From assembly GCA_021794595.1 (NCBI GenBank), contig JAJYQN010000128.1, positions 1 to 64,000 of the forward strand: a stretch of DNA of 64,000 bases, given 5' to 3'. Of this stretch, positions 29,195-38,044 are shown piece by piece; the first letter of the stretch is position 1; each line of letters begins with the position of its first letter. Both the position numbers and the translations under genes were made by a program. The notes beneath the pieces were generated by a model. That model was not told the origin of the DNA, searched no databases, and saw only the letters and a program-made list of their open reading frames with translations. Source of the DNA: Pseudomonadota bacterium (GTDB lineage Bacteria > Pseudomonadota > Gammaproteobacteria > Acidiferrobacterales > Acidiferrobacteraceae).

Positions 29195-30622
29195 ATGAGC
29201 GAGCCGCTGTATTTGGCCTTAGACCAGGGGGGACACGCGACCCGCGCGACGATTTTTAACGAGCAGGGGATCGCGGTTGCCCGCAGCGAGGTGGTGGTAA
29301 GCCACCAAAGCCATGCGCCCGATATCCTCGAACAAAACCCGGAGGAAGTCGTAGGGTCGCTTGGCCGAGCCATAGAAGGGGCCTTGCGAATCTTGGGGAC
29401 CACGACCGCACTCAACATCGTGAGCGCCGGACTCGCGACCCAAAGGGCCAGCCTCGTCTGTTGGGATAGCCGCACAGGACAAGCGCTGTCGCCGATACTG
29501 AGCTGGCAAGACCGGCGCGCAAGCCCGTTCATGGCCGACTATGCCTCGCAGGCCTTCGCCATTCGCGAGCGCACCGGACTCATGTTGTCCCCCCATTACG
29601 GGGCGCTCAAGATGCGCTGGTGCCTTGAGCACCTCCCGGCGGTGCGGGCGGCGGCCAAGGCCGGCCACCTCATCATGGGCCCCTTGGCCAGCTTTCTCGT
29701 GTTCCGTTCCGTGGTACCGCAACCCTTGGTCGCGGATCCTGCCAACGCCGCGCGTACGCTTCTCTGGGGTTGGCGGCGCAAGGACTGGGACCCCGAGCTT
29801 TTGCGGCTATTCGGGATTTCAGAGCAGACCTTGCCGACCTGCACCCCCAGCCGCTATCCCTTTGGTGGGCTAAGGGCCGGCGGCGCCCAGGTCCCGCTCA
29901 CCGTCATGATGGGCGATCAAGGCGCGGCACTTTTTAGCGAGGGCGCGCCGCGGCCGGATACGATCTACATCAATATGGGGACCGGGGCGTTTCTCCAGCG
30001 GCCGGTCGCCCATGCGATAGTCGATTGGGGCCCGCTGCTTTGGAGCGTAGCCCTTCAGGACGGTCACGACAGCCTGCACGTCTTGGAGGGGACCGTTAAT
30101 GGTGCGGGCGCGGCCCTGGCTTGGGGGAGCGAGGCCTTGCCCTACCGCGATCTGGCTCGGTACTGTGAATCGCTCTTGGAAGGCCGCGATCCGCGTCCGC
30201 TGTTTTTAAACACCATAGGGGGCCTTGGGTCTCCCTACTGGCGCCCGGATCTCGCACCACGCTTCGAGGGCGAGGGGACCACAACCGCGAAGGCGGCGGC
30301 CATTATCGAGAGCGTCCTCTTTCTTGTGAACGAAAACATCCGCGCGATCCAAGCCCAAACTGGTCCGTGCGTGGGACTCGTCGTCACAGGCGGCATGAGC
30401 GCCTGTGACGGGGTGTGCCAAGCCCTCGCCAACCTAAGCGGCCTTGGCGTGCGCCGTCCCGGCGAACGCGAGGCGACCTCGCGAGGACTAGCATTCCTGG
30501 TGGCCGGGGCACCCGCGGAATGGCCCAAAAGTCCGGGCGAACGAACGTTCGGGCCAGCCACAGACAAGGCGCAAAGCGACCGCTACCAGAAATGGTGCGC
30601 GCTCATGCCCTCATGGCACTGA
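29195..30622 (+). CDS. FGGY-family carbohydrate kinase (glycerol kinase-like, divergent)
   Basis: The 475-residue protein has the two actin-like ATPase lobes of FGGY kinases: LALDQGGHATRATIF at the start, MMGDQGAALF with the catalytic-type Asp, NMGTGAFL, and LVVTGGMSACDGV. ATG 29195 follows a strong GGGAGGG Shine-Dalgarno. Among positions that contact glycerol in E. coli GlpK, Arg84 and Trp104 are kept, but the Glu after the Arg is Ala85 (QRAS instead of QRET) and the Tyr of the PYF segment is replaced (SPHY). The substrate may therefore not be glycerol. The next two genes on the opposite strand handle glycerol-3-phosphate, supporting a related role. Confidence 0.8.
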   Translation: MSEPLYLALDQGGHATRATIFNEQGIAVARSEVVVSHQSHAPDILEQNPEEVVGSLGRAIEGALRILGTTTALNIVSAGLATQRASLVCWDSRTGQALSPILSWQDRRASPFMADYASQAFAIRERTGLMLSPHYGALKMRWCLEHLPAVRAAAKAGHLIMGPLASFLVFRSVVPQPLVADPANAARTLLWGWRRKDWDPELLRLFGISEQTLPTCTPSRYPFGGLRAGGAQVPLTVMMGDQGAALFSEGAPRPDTIYINMGTGAFLQRPVAHAIVDWGPLLWSVALQDGHDSLHVLEGTVNGAGAALAWGSEALPYRDLARYCESLLEGRDPRPLFLNTIGGLGSPYWRPDLAPRFEGEGTTTAKAAAIIESVLFLVNENIRAIQAQTGPCVGLVVTGGMSACDGVCQALANLSGLGVRRPGEREATSRGLAFLVAGAPAEWPKSPGERTFGPATDKAQSDRYQKWCALMPSWH

Positions 30623-31774
30623 GAGAATCACGCGCCGGGTGTCGCCGCGGGCGGTGCGTTTCGGCAAGACACCCCTGAAACGCTCCATAACCTGATCTGC
30701 GGTATGTCGGTAGGCGGTCAGCTTGCCACCAAAAATGCTGATGAGGCGGGGCACCGGACCATCTGCCAAAAGCACCGCCTCGCGCGCCCGGGCGCTGAAG
30801 CCTTGCGTCGTTCTCGGGAGCACCCGAAGCCCCGCGAAACTGTCCTCCACGGTCGGCGACAGATCCGGGAAATAACTGGTCAGAACCTCTTGGAGGTAGG
30901 CGATTTCATCCCGAGTCGCCGCCGAGAACGCCGGGTTGCCGACATAGGCGGTCTCGGTCGTGCCGGTCAGGATGCGGCCGTGCCAGGGCATCACGAAGAC
31001 GGCTCGGCCATCGTGTGGGGCCTCCGTATAGTAGAGGCCTTGGTGGAGGGTGCCGGGAGTGATGATGTGAGCCCCCTGAACAAGGTCGTGAGGGAGGCGC
31101 GGCGGACCGGGCAGGATGCGACCCAAGACCTGTCCTACCCAAGGACCGGTGGCGTTCACGAGCACCTGAGTGGCACAAGACGCCACCGCTCCCGCGCTCA
31201 CAAAGCGCACCTCGTAACGCGGGCCCACGCGCTCGGCCCCGATAAACCTAGCCCCGGTGCGTATCTCGGCACCGAACTCCTGGGCCGAACGGGCCACGGC
31301 GCGGGTAAGCGCCGCATCGTCGGTCTGGGCATCGTAGTAACGAAACACGGCCTTGAGTCCGGCCGTCTTTAGCCCATCGAGCTTATCCCAGTCACGCGAT
31401 GCTAGGCGCTGAAATCCGCCGTGGGCGCCATGGGCCAAGGCTCGGTACAGGAGGAGGCCGGCGGCGACCCGCGCGGGACTCCGGCGCGAATGGGCGTACA
31501 CCGGGATGTAGAAGGCCCGACGCTCAACCAGGGGGGCTGCGATCTTCAGCAGGGTCTCGCGCTCACGCAAAGACTGGCGCACAAGACCGAACTGGCGCGA
31601 CTCGAGATAACGCAGACCGCCATGAATCAGTTTCGAGGAGCGGCTGGAGGTGCCGGCGGCAAGGTCCTCCTGTTCCAAAAGCAAGGTGCTATATCCCCGC
31701 ACCGCCGCCGCCTGGGCCACGCCGACCCCCTGAATACCGCCTCCAATCACGACGACATCAAAACGCGTGCTCAC
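30611..31774 (-). CDS. FAD-dependent glycerol-3-phosphate dehydrogenase-like protein (short form)
   Basis: The 387-residue protein begins with the Rossmann FAD motif VVIGGGIQGVGVAQAAA (about 8-24), followed by GTSSRSSKLIHGGLRYL, the signature of GlpD. It ends shortly after GGKLTAYR. The usual C-terminal helical domain of GlpD (about 110 residues) is missing, so it is shorter than the 500-residue norm. It should oxidise glycerol-3-phosphate to dihydroxyacetone phosphate at the membrane. It overlaps the phosphodiesterase gene by 4 bases and the kinase gene by 12 (convergent). Confidence 0.82.
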   Translation of the reverse strand: MSTRFDVVVIGGGIQGVGVAQAAAVRGYSTLLLEQEDLAAGTSSRSSKLIHGGLRYLESRQFGLVRQSLRERETLLKIAAPLVERRAFYIPVYAHSRRSPARVAAGLLLYRALAHGAHGGFQRLASRDWDKLDGLKTAGLKAVFRYYDAQTDDAALTRAVARSAQEFGAEIRTGARFIGAERVGPRYEVRFVSAGAVASCATQVLVNATGPWVGQVLGRILPGPPRLPHDLVQGAHIITPGTLHQGLYYTEAPHDGRAVFVMPWHGRILTGTTETAYVGNPAFSAATRDEIAYLQEVLTSYFPDLSPTVEDSFAGLRVLPRTTQGFSARAREAVLLADGPVPRLISIFGGKLTAYRHTADQVMERFRGVLPKRTARGDTRRVILSVP

Positions 31775-32502
31775 GACGCCCCGGCTCCTAAGGCGGAGGC
31801 AAGCTCCGCGATCGCAAAGGTCTCAACTAGGGCTGCCCCGCGCAGCGCAAGCTCGCGCGCCAAGGCGGCATCATCGACCTCGTACACCACGAGCGTGCTG
31901 CCTTCGTGCGCCAAGGAGCCACGCGCCGGTAGCCCGTCTTTGTCACAAAAATGGTATTCGGGGGCCAGAGACCGCACGCTCCCTGTCATAAACTGCCGAT
32001 AGCGCGCCGTCACGACCCCAATCCGCGGCCAGAGCCCCCGGGCCACGCGCAGCGCGGGAAGGGAAAAGGAGATCAACACCGTCTGGGCCAGCACCGACTG
32101 TAAGGACTCGTAAGCGGCCGCAAGAACGACCTCGGCGCCAAAGCGCTTCACGGCTTGGCGTTTGATTTCGACAAAGGCCGTGACCTGTGGGTGCCGGGCC
32201 AAAAAGGCGGCGAGATCCGCGAGACTCGCTAAGGGATTGCCCTGGAAACGGGGGCCGAAACGCTCCGGCCACGAGGCCCCGAGCGTCCGAATCGCCGCGT
32301 AGGGGCGCTCGTCTATGGTACCGGCAACGCCGCACAAACGGAGACAGTCGTGGTCGTGGAACAACACCGGCACGCGGTCGGACGTCAACTGAACATCGAC
32401 CTCGACATAGCGCGCGCCGGCTGCGACCGCGGCCTCTAAAGCGACGAGGGTATTTTCGGGGTAGCGATGCGCATAGCCGCGATGGGCGACCAGTTCGACC
32501 AT
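31771..32502 (-). CDS. ugpQ: Glycerophosphodiester phosphodiesterase (UgpQ-like)
   Basis: The 243-residue TIM-barrel protein starts VAHRGYAHRYPENT with the catalytic His-Arg pair, followed by EVDVQLTSDRVPVLFHDH carrying the metal-binding Glu and Asp and the second His. There is no signal peptide, so it acts in the cytoplasm on imported or recycled glycerophosphodiesters, releasing glycerol-3-phosphate. The downstream gene, coupled by a 4-base overlap, would oxidise that product. This is a coherent two-step operon. Confidence 0.92.
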   Translation of the reverse strand: MVELVAHRGYAHRYPENTLVALEAAVAAGARYVEVDVQLTSDRVPVLFHDHDCLRLCGVAGTIDERPYAAIRTLGASWPERFGPRFQGNPLASLADLAAFLARHPQVTAFVEIKRQAVKRFGAEVVLAAAYESLQSVLAQTVLISFSLPALRVARGLWPRIGVVTARYRQFMTGSVRSLAPEYHFCDKDGLPARGSLAHEGSTLVVYEVDDAALARELALRGAALVETFAIAELASALGAGAS

Positions 32503-32627
32503 TGATGCCTTTACCTATGGTCCACAATACAATCTCACCACCGAAGGCGGGGGCCTGCGGGCGAGCCGTACGCTACACCCAAGGCGCGGTTCTCTTCAAT
32601 CAAAAATCCCCCCGCTAGTCTGAAAAC

Positions 32628-32737
32628 CCCGCTGGCCGGACCCAGGAGCGGCATCGGCAACAAAGGGTTCCGGCCAGCGGGCCTTAATGCCGGCGGGGCA
32701 GGCAAAGCCCCGACCTTAAGTGCGCCGAACCGCCGGC
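32628..32737 (+). ncRNA. Structured leader upstream of the OprB-like porin gene
   Basis: Two strong hairpin elements lie in the divergent region before the porin gene. The first is a perfect 13-bp stem, CCCGCTGGCCGGA (32628-32640) with TCCGGCCAGCGGG (32669-32681). The second is GCCGGCGG (32689-32696) with CCGCCGGC (32730-32737), enclosing an alternative inner stem GGGGC/GCCCC (32695-32699, 32707-32711). The copies CCTTAATGC and CCTTAAGTGC recur. No T-run follows, so it is not a simple terminator. I do not recognise it as a known riboswitch. A cis-regulatory RNA is an inference. Confidence 0.45.
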
Positions 32738-32773
32738 CTCGGAAGGCGATCTTTCAGGGACAAGACGGAACCC

Positions 32774-34048
32774 ATGCGCGATGATACGAGACGAGGGCGC
32801 AGGTTGGATGCGAGGCCCAGGCGGCTTGAAGTCAGCTTAGGGACCATGGTGGTCTGCCTGCTCCCCCTCGTCAGTCATGCGCACGAGATCGGCGCCCGGA
32901 TCGGGGGCGCCAAAAGCCAGGGCTTGACGAGGGCGGGCGCCGGGGCGCAGGCCTCGATGCGAGGGGCGGGCCGCAAGGCGGCGCGAAAACCTCGGGGCGT
33001 GGGCTTTCACTGGTCGGGGGCCATCCTGGCTGACATCTCCCACGGGATCCAGGGGGGCCTAAACGACAACACCACCCTTGCCCAATACTTGCTAGATCTC
33101 CGGGCGACCGTCAAGACCGCGCGCCTACTCGGATGGCCGGGCGGCACCTTCTTTGTGGATTTTCAGGACCATCACGGTCCAAGCGTCCAGGTACGCCAGA
33201 TCGGAAGCATCCAGGACCCGGACAATATGGACGCCTATGCGACCACCGGTATCGACCGCGCCTGGTACCAGCAAGACTTGGCGGGCCGGCGGCTTCGGCT
33301 CCGGGTTGGGTTGATGTACGTCGACGACCAGTTCCTGACCGTCCCCTACGCCCGGGACTTTGTGTCGTTGGATTTTTCCTCGGACGCCTCCCTCAGCACC
33401 TTCGTGCTGCCAACCTATCCGCGGGGTGCGTTTGGGGCCGACCTTTTTATCTACCCCACCCGATCCCTTTACCTAGCCGCCGGCCTTTTTAATGGCCACC
33501 TCTATCGGGTTCTTCCCTATGATCCCGGTGGAAGGTTTTTTATCACCCAGGCCGGATACAAGGGTCATATCGCCGGGCTACCAGGGGTTTTAGAGCTGGG
33601 GGCGTGGCGACACACGGGGACGTTTCCGAGCTTTGCCGGCGGCGTTCAGCACCGCGCCCAGGGCTGGTACTTGGTCGCGGGGCTCACGCTCTTTCGGTCG
33701 CGCAAGGAGGCGGCGAACACGGAGCGCAAGGTTGGGGTGTTTTTCCAATACGGGGCCGGGCCGCCCACTGTCGCCCTCATCCGCCGCCACATGGGCGCCG
33801 GCATCGTCTGGAGAGGGGCCTTTCCGGGACGGCCACGGGACTCCTTGGGATTGGGGGTCAGCGAAGCGCGTCTTACGCCCGAGGCCGGCCTCACGTTTGG
33901 TTCCGAGACCGTTTACGAGGCGTACTACCGCTTGTTTGTGGCGCGGAGCCTCAGCATAGAACCTGACCTGCAGTACTGGCATCATCCAGGGGGCAATGGC
34001 ACGCCGTCTGCGCTTCTGGCGCTAATCCGTACGCAATGGAATTTTTAA
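32774..34048 (+). CDS. OprB-family carbohydrate-selective porin-like protein
   Basis: The protein is 424 residues from ATG 32774. GTG 32720 would add 18 residues but falls inside the structured leader. A signal peptide with Arg-rich n-region and LGTMVVCLLPLVSHA precedes the mature protein. The body shows alternating strands (DLRATVKTARLLGWPGGTFFVDFQ, YPRGAFGADLFIYP) and ends with aromatic Phe, as outer-membrane barrels do. WSGAILADISHGIQGG resembles the first strand of OprB porins. It probably admits sugars or polyols. The glycerol-phosphate genes on the divergent side suggest, but do not prove, a linked substrate. Confidence 0.75.
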   Translation: MRDDTRRGRRLDARPRRLEVSLGTMVVCLLPLVSHAHEIGARIGGAKSQGLTRAGAGAQASMRGAGRKAARKPRGVGFHWSGAILADISHGIQGGLNDNTTLAQYLLDLRATVKTARLLGWPGGTFFVDFQDHHGPSVQVRQIGSIQDPDNMDAYATTGIDRAWYQQDLAGRRLRLRVGLMYVDDQFLTVPYARDFVSLDFSSDASLSTFVLPTYPRGAFGADLFIYPTRSLYLAAGLFNGHLYRVLPYDPGGRFFITQAGYKGHIAGLPGVLELGAWRHTGTFPSFAGGVQHRAQGWYLVAGLTLFRSRKEAANTERKVGVFFQYGAGPPTVALIRRHMGAGIVWRGAFPGRPRDSLGLGVSEARLTPEAGLTFGSETVYEAYYRLFVARSLSIEPDLQYWHHPGGNGTPSALLALIRTQWNF

Positions 34049-34537
34049 GATTCGATGCAACCCGCACGACCCCCTGGCAGCAGCCATGTCCGCGGAAGGA
34101 TTGGTCGTCACGCCCCTTTCGGCCCTCGCGCATCCGTTTATGTGGCCTTCTTTTCCCGTAAAAATCGGCGGCGGGCTTAGCCCTGTTCACGGACAAGCCC
34201 TCCTGCGGAGCCGCTCTTTTAATAATGGAGCACGAGCGGCGCCAACGATCCCGAATATGCCCGCATTCAACAAAGAACGGGTCACTCGTCGCCCCGCTAA
34301 GGCCAGCGTGGCCTAGTAGTTTGCTATTATCATATACGGCCATTTACGATAATAGTGGCTAGCCTTATTTACAGGAACAGCAATAGCGGTTAGGAAAAGA
34401 GGGGCCACTGGACAATGGATGATGACCACCACAGCCGGTGAGGCTGTGCGCGCCTTTATCCCTGCGCCGTTACCGCCTGTTCCACCACTGGATCTATCGG
34501 GCAAGCGCCAACGATTTCTAGAACAGGCGCTCCTCGC
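34049..34537. other. 489-base gap with no supported gene, edge of a decayed accessory patch
   Basis: No coding sequence with family resemblance was found. Frames are short and the base composition is mixed, with an AT-rich portion near 34320-34400. It may include the lost 5' part of the ISL3 transposase that follows, but no alignment to the transposase N-terminus was visible. Confidence 0.35.
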
Positions 34538-34743
34538 ATGCGTCGGCGTCACCGACCCCTGATCTTGAACGGGCTTAAGGCTAAAGGCCGCATCTCAAAT
34601 GGCATTGTGGAGAGCCTGAACAACAAGGCCAAACTCCGCATCAGAAAATCCTACGGATTCCGATTCCCAGATATCCTGGAAATGGCTTTTATCATGCGCT
34701 TGGCAAGCTTCCTGAGCCGAAGCTCACCCATGAATTTTACTGA
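34538..34743 (+). pseudogene. 3' remnant of an ISL3-family transposase with a frameshift
   Basis: The frame from 34538 reads RRRHRPLILNGLKAKG, then GIVESLNNKAKLRIRKSYGF, the conserved C-terminal DDE region of ISL3 transposases. After the T-run at 34687-34690 the homology continues in another frame as FYHALGKLPEPKLTHEFY and stops at TGA 34741-34743. One base is therefore missing at that run. The N-terminal two thirds are absent. This is a dead insertion-sequence relic. Confidence 0.8.
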
Positions 34744-34994
34744 GGAGCCGAAAAAGTCCACCGAGATTGGAGAGCTTGTGTTAAGGGCGACCGGCCGCGT
34801 GCTTCGCGCGGTCGAATACTCCCCTTTCCCAACCCGGCCTAGAAATGCCTAACTACCGCCATCGAAATAGCGCGCATCAGTCGCCTAACCCGCCCATAAA
34901 GCGGACTGATGTATGGCCCGCTGCTCACGTCAAACGCTATGAGTGTCCATACCTACATATGGCTTTTTATATTGCCTAGCGCCAGTCTTCGCCT

Positions 34995-35285
34995 ATGTCA
35001 AACGCGCGCTTTGACTGGGGTACCGACAAGGATGTTGAAAACGAGAAAAAACATGGCGTTTCGTTTAGCGGCGCCCAGTATGCATTCGCTGATCCACGGC
35101 GTGTGATTGCCAACGACATCGCCCACAGTCAAACCGAAGAGAGGTTCTATTGTTTCGGAGAGCTTGACGGTGGCGTACTTACGGTGCGGTTCACATATCG
35201 CGCTTCTGTTATTCGAATCATTGACGCAGGCTATTGGCGCAAGGGAAAGGCTATTTATGAACGCAAAAATCAAATACACGGGTGA
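34995..35285 (+). CDS. brnT: BrnT-family toxin
   Basis: The 96-residue protein shows the BrnT pattern FDWGTDKDVENEKKHGVSF near the start, ADP in the first third, and a C-terminal strand-rich RIIDAGYWRKGKAIYE. BrnT is a RelE-like ribonuclease toxin neutralised by BrnA, whose gene overlaps the 3' end here. The toxin frame is intact while the antitoxin is broken, which is unusual because free BrnT would be harmful. Confidence 0.85.
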   Translation: MSNARFDWGTDKDVENEKKHGVSFSGAQYAFADPRRVIANDIAHSQTEERFYCFGELDGGVLTVRFTYRASVIRIIDAGYWRKGKAIYERKNQIHG

Positions 35286-35403
35286 ACCATTAGGCAAGAC
35301 TCAGGTGATCACCGACTTTCTTTTCTCTCCGGCCGAGTTAGCTTTTCGTGAGGAAGGCGTTAAGGTCACTTTGGCACTAAGCAAAAAAGTATCGAGTTTT
35401 TAA
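35257..35403 (+). pseudogene. brnA: BrnA-like antitoxin, frameshifted
   Basis: From ATG 35257 the frame encodes 48 residues with the BrnA hallmark FLFSPAELAFREEGVKVTLALSKK and then ends at TAA 35401-35403. Adding one A to the A-run at 35383-35388 and one T to the T-run at 35397-35401 restores SKKSIEFFKSEATKHHTQ, the expected BrnA ribbon-helix-helix continuation. Beyond HHTQ the resemblance fades, so the 3' end is also altered. Either true decay or two homopolymer sequencing errors explains this. Confidence 0.75.
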
Positions 35404-36062
35404 GTCCGAAGCAACGAAGCACCACACTCAATGCCGTAACCTTGCGCTCAAGCGGGATGCGCCAAAAGCGGCGCACCCCTTAGGCCCCCGAGGCCGCAAT
35501 GCGGACACGCGGATAGAGGTGGCGGAAGTGAACTTTCGCAGACGCGAACTTCAGGACGCTTGGCGGTCATGTGTAAGCACGGTCACAACTGAAGCCCTGC
35601 CCGAGGTCGACATAATGGGTCAGCGATAACCCAAATAATGTATCGCGCTCGATCATCCAACGCCTGTCCGCTTGACGCCCAACAATTCCACACCAGGGCA
35701 TTTTTGGCCTATAAGTGGGGCGCAATTCCCTTCTGGGGCAGTAAATTGACCGTGAGATGGTCTGTGGGGCTTGAGCGTTAGCCGGGTAGGCAGGATGCGA
35801 CCATACTGCCGAGGCGGTACTCAGATTCGGCCAGATCTTCGAGTTTTCCGGATTTCGCCCCGATAGATCATAGCAACCCCGTCCGGTGCTTGTGACGCGG
35901 ATACAATGAAAGAGGGTGCGACAGTTGAAAATTGGCCCCGGGGCATAGTGACGAGGTTCTCCGACGTTTGAAGCCGCGCCGCTATCAACCGCTTAGCATA
36001 GCACCGCTTAACCGCAAACCAACTGAGAGCCACCGTGCGCTTCGGGAAGTTTTTAAACCATT
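35404..36062. other. Non-coding stretch between brnTA and the tRNA-Phe repeats
   Basis: No gene is supported over about 660 bases. Short open frames on both strands lack family resemblance. It is probably decayed accessory DNA continuing from the ISL3 and brnTA relics. Confidence 0.4.
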
Positions 36063-36123
36063 AAGTCTTCCGTAGTCGGTTTTGAACCATAAAGCTTCCG
36101 TTACTGAAGACTTATGGTTCAAA
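36063..36123. repeat. Nested inverted repeats just 3' of tRNA-Phe
   Basis: TTTGAACCATAA (36081-36092) and TTATGGTTCAAA (36112-36123) form a perfect 12-bp inverted repeat with a 19-base loop. AAGTCTTC (36063-36070) also pairs with GAAGACTT (36106-36113), so two foldings compete. The left part resembles a degenerate direct copy of the right. It could be a terminator variant for the tRNA on the minus strand, an insertion-element end or an attachment-site relic. No element is assigned. Confidence 0.5.
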
Positions 36124-36156
36124 TGACAGGAAAAACCTGTAAGTCGTTGTTTTTAG

Positions 36157-36232
<76 letters not shown>

Positions 36233-36625
36233 GAAGCGCGCATTAAAGCCGCTCGCCGCGGCCGCGTCAAGGCTCGATCGGCCCAGGCTCATGCGTAGCA
36301 TCCGCTACAGAATGGCGTTTTTCAGGAATTCCCGACTTCCCCGAAACGGTCCGGCCTTCGGAAATGGCCTCTTCGTGGCTGTGCTATTGGTGCAAAGTGT
36401 CCGGTTTTGAAACGAGCGAAGAGAAAGGGGCGTATCTAGCAAATCCGCCTGACGCTAAGTGCGCAGAGATAACGGTCCGTGCTTTTGGGCTAGAAGCAGG
36501 AGGTCGCAGCTCCCCGCTCGAACGCGCACTTCGCTCCGACACCATCGGGCGCGGGACGGGCCGTGGCGGCGCTCCTCCCGGGGCGGTCGGCGCACAGCGG
36601 GGCCTAATTGCCGTATGATAATAGG
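36233..36625. other. Non-coding gap before the radical SAM gene
   Basis: No gene is supported. TATGAT at 36614-36619 lies only 6 bases before the next ATG, with no good -35. This is too close for a normal leader and is not called a promoter. Confidence 0.35.
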
Positions 36626-38002
36626 ATGCAGATTCTTCTCGTTAGCCCCTACGAGCTGGGCCGTCAGCCGTTTTCCTTGGCGCACCCAGCGGCCCTCCTG
36701 CGGTCACGTGGACACGGCGTGGTCCTGGCCGACCTTACTTTGGGCTCCATGCCGTGGGAGACCCTGGTCCAGTTTGATGTCATTGGCATCGTGCTGGGAA
36801 TGCACACCGCAACCCGCATCGCGACCAGCCTATTGCCAAGAATACGCGCCACCGCCCCGCAAGCGAAATTGGTGTGCTACGGCCTTTATGGACCCCCGAA
36901 TACCGATACCCTTCGGCGTCTTGGGGTCGACCATGTGTTGGGGCCGGAGTTCGAAAACGAGCTTTTGCGGCTCTTGAGCAATCCCGAAACGGTCGCGGAC
37001 ACGGCCAGCCGCGTTCGGTTCGTGGTTCCCGATCGCATCGGGCTACCGGCCTTGAGCCGTTACGCGCACCTCATAGTCCCCGATGGCGAGCGCAAGACGG
37101 TGGGCTTTGTCGAGGCCTCGCGTGGCTGCAAATACCTGTGTCGCCATTGTCCCATCGTGCCGGTATACGAAGGCCGTTTCCGCGCGATCCCGCCGGAGGT
37201 CGTCATCGCCGACGCCGCGCAACAGATCGCGCAGGGCGCCACGCATCTCTCTTTCGGCGACCCGGACTTCTTGAACGGACCAACGCACGCCCTTAGGATA
37301 CTGGAGGCTGTGCAAGAGAACTGGCCGACCGTGACCTTCGACGCCACCGTCAAGATTTCGCACATTCTGGCCCATAAAGACCTCATGCCACGTCTGTCCA
37401 AGTACGGCTGCCTCTTTTTGACGAGCGCTGCGGAATCGTTCGACGACACGGTGCTCGGGCTCCTCGACAAAGGACATACCGCCCAGGATATCGCTTGGGC
37501 CGTCCGTATCACCCGGGCATCGGGCATCGCCCTGACCCCGACCTTCGTACCCTTCACCCCGTGGACGACGCTCGAGACCTACCTCGAGCTGCTGACCCAG
37601 GTGCGTGACTTGGCCTTGATCAATAGCGTCACACCGATCCAGCTCGTCATCCGCCTGCTCGTCCCGGAGGGGTCCTATCTTTTGCGGATTCCCGGTTTCC
37701 GCGAACGGGTCGGCGGGTTTTCGGGGGAGATGTTGGGGTATCCGTGGACCCATGCCGACCCGCGCGTCGATGCCCTACAAACCCTGGCCCAGCGTTGGGT
37801 GGAGAAGAGCGAGACCGAAGGGCGAGGGCGCCTTGAGACGTTCAACGGGCTTTGGTCCTTGGCGCACGAGGCCCTGGGACGAAAGGCGCCGACACTTAAG
37901 CACGAGCAGGCCGGGCCGGCAAGCCCACACCTTTCTGAGCCCTGGTATTGTTGTGCGGAGCCCACCGCGGCGCAACTGGCGGACTGCGCCGTGGGCGGCT
38001 AA
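36626..38002 (+). CDS. CCAEP-tail radical SAM protein with B12-binding-like N-terminus
   Basis: The 458-residue protein has an N-terminal Rossmann-type domain (about 1-130, QILLVSPYE and LHAVL-like repeats) resembling a cobalamin-binding fold. It then has the radical SAM triad CX3CX2C (Cys168, Cys172, Cys175 in SRGCKYLCRHCP). The C-terminus ends with WYCCAEP (Cys442, Cys443) and a further Cys, the hallmark of the CUAEP/CCAEP-tail family, whose relatives in other organisms can carry selenocysteine where this one has Cys. The function of the family is unknown. ATG 36626 is used, as the ATG 18 bases earlier only adds MPYDNR. A hydrolase gene follows by 42 bases. Confidence 0.88.
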   Translation: MQILLVSPYELGRQPFSLAHPAALLRSRGHGVVLADLTLGSMPWETLVQFDVIGIVLGMHTATRIATSLLPRIRATAPQAKLVCYGLYGPPNTDTLRRLGVDHVLGPEFENELLRLLSNPETVADTASRVRFVVPDRIGLPALSRYAHLIVPDGERKTVGFVEASRGCKYLCRHCPIVPVYEGRFRAIPPEVVIADAAQQIAQGATHLSFGDPDFLNGPTHALRILEAVQENWPTVTFDATVKISHILAHKDLMPRLSKYGCLFLTSAAESFDDTVLGLLDKGHTAQDIAWAVRITRASGIALTPTFVPFTPWTTLETYLELLTQVRDLALINSVTPIQLVIRLLVPEGSYLLRIPGFRERVGGFSGEMLGYPWTHADPRVDALQTLAQRWVEKSETEGRGRLETFNGLWSLAHEALGRKAPTLKHEQAGPASPHLSEPWYCCAEPTAAQLADCAVGG

Positions 38003-38044
38003 AGAAGGTATTTTCTCAAGACACCACATCATCAAGGAGGGAAC

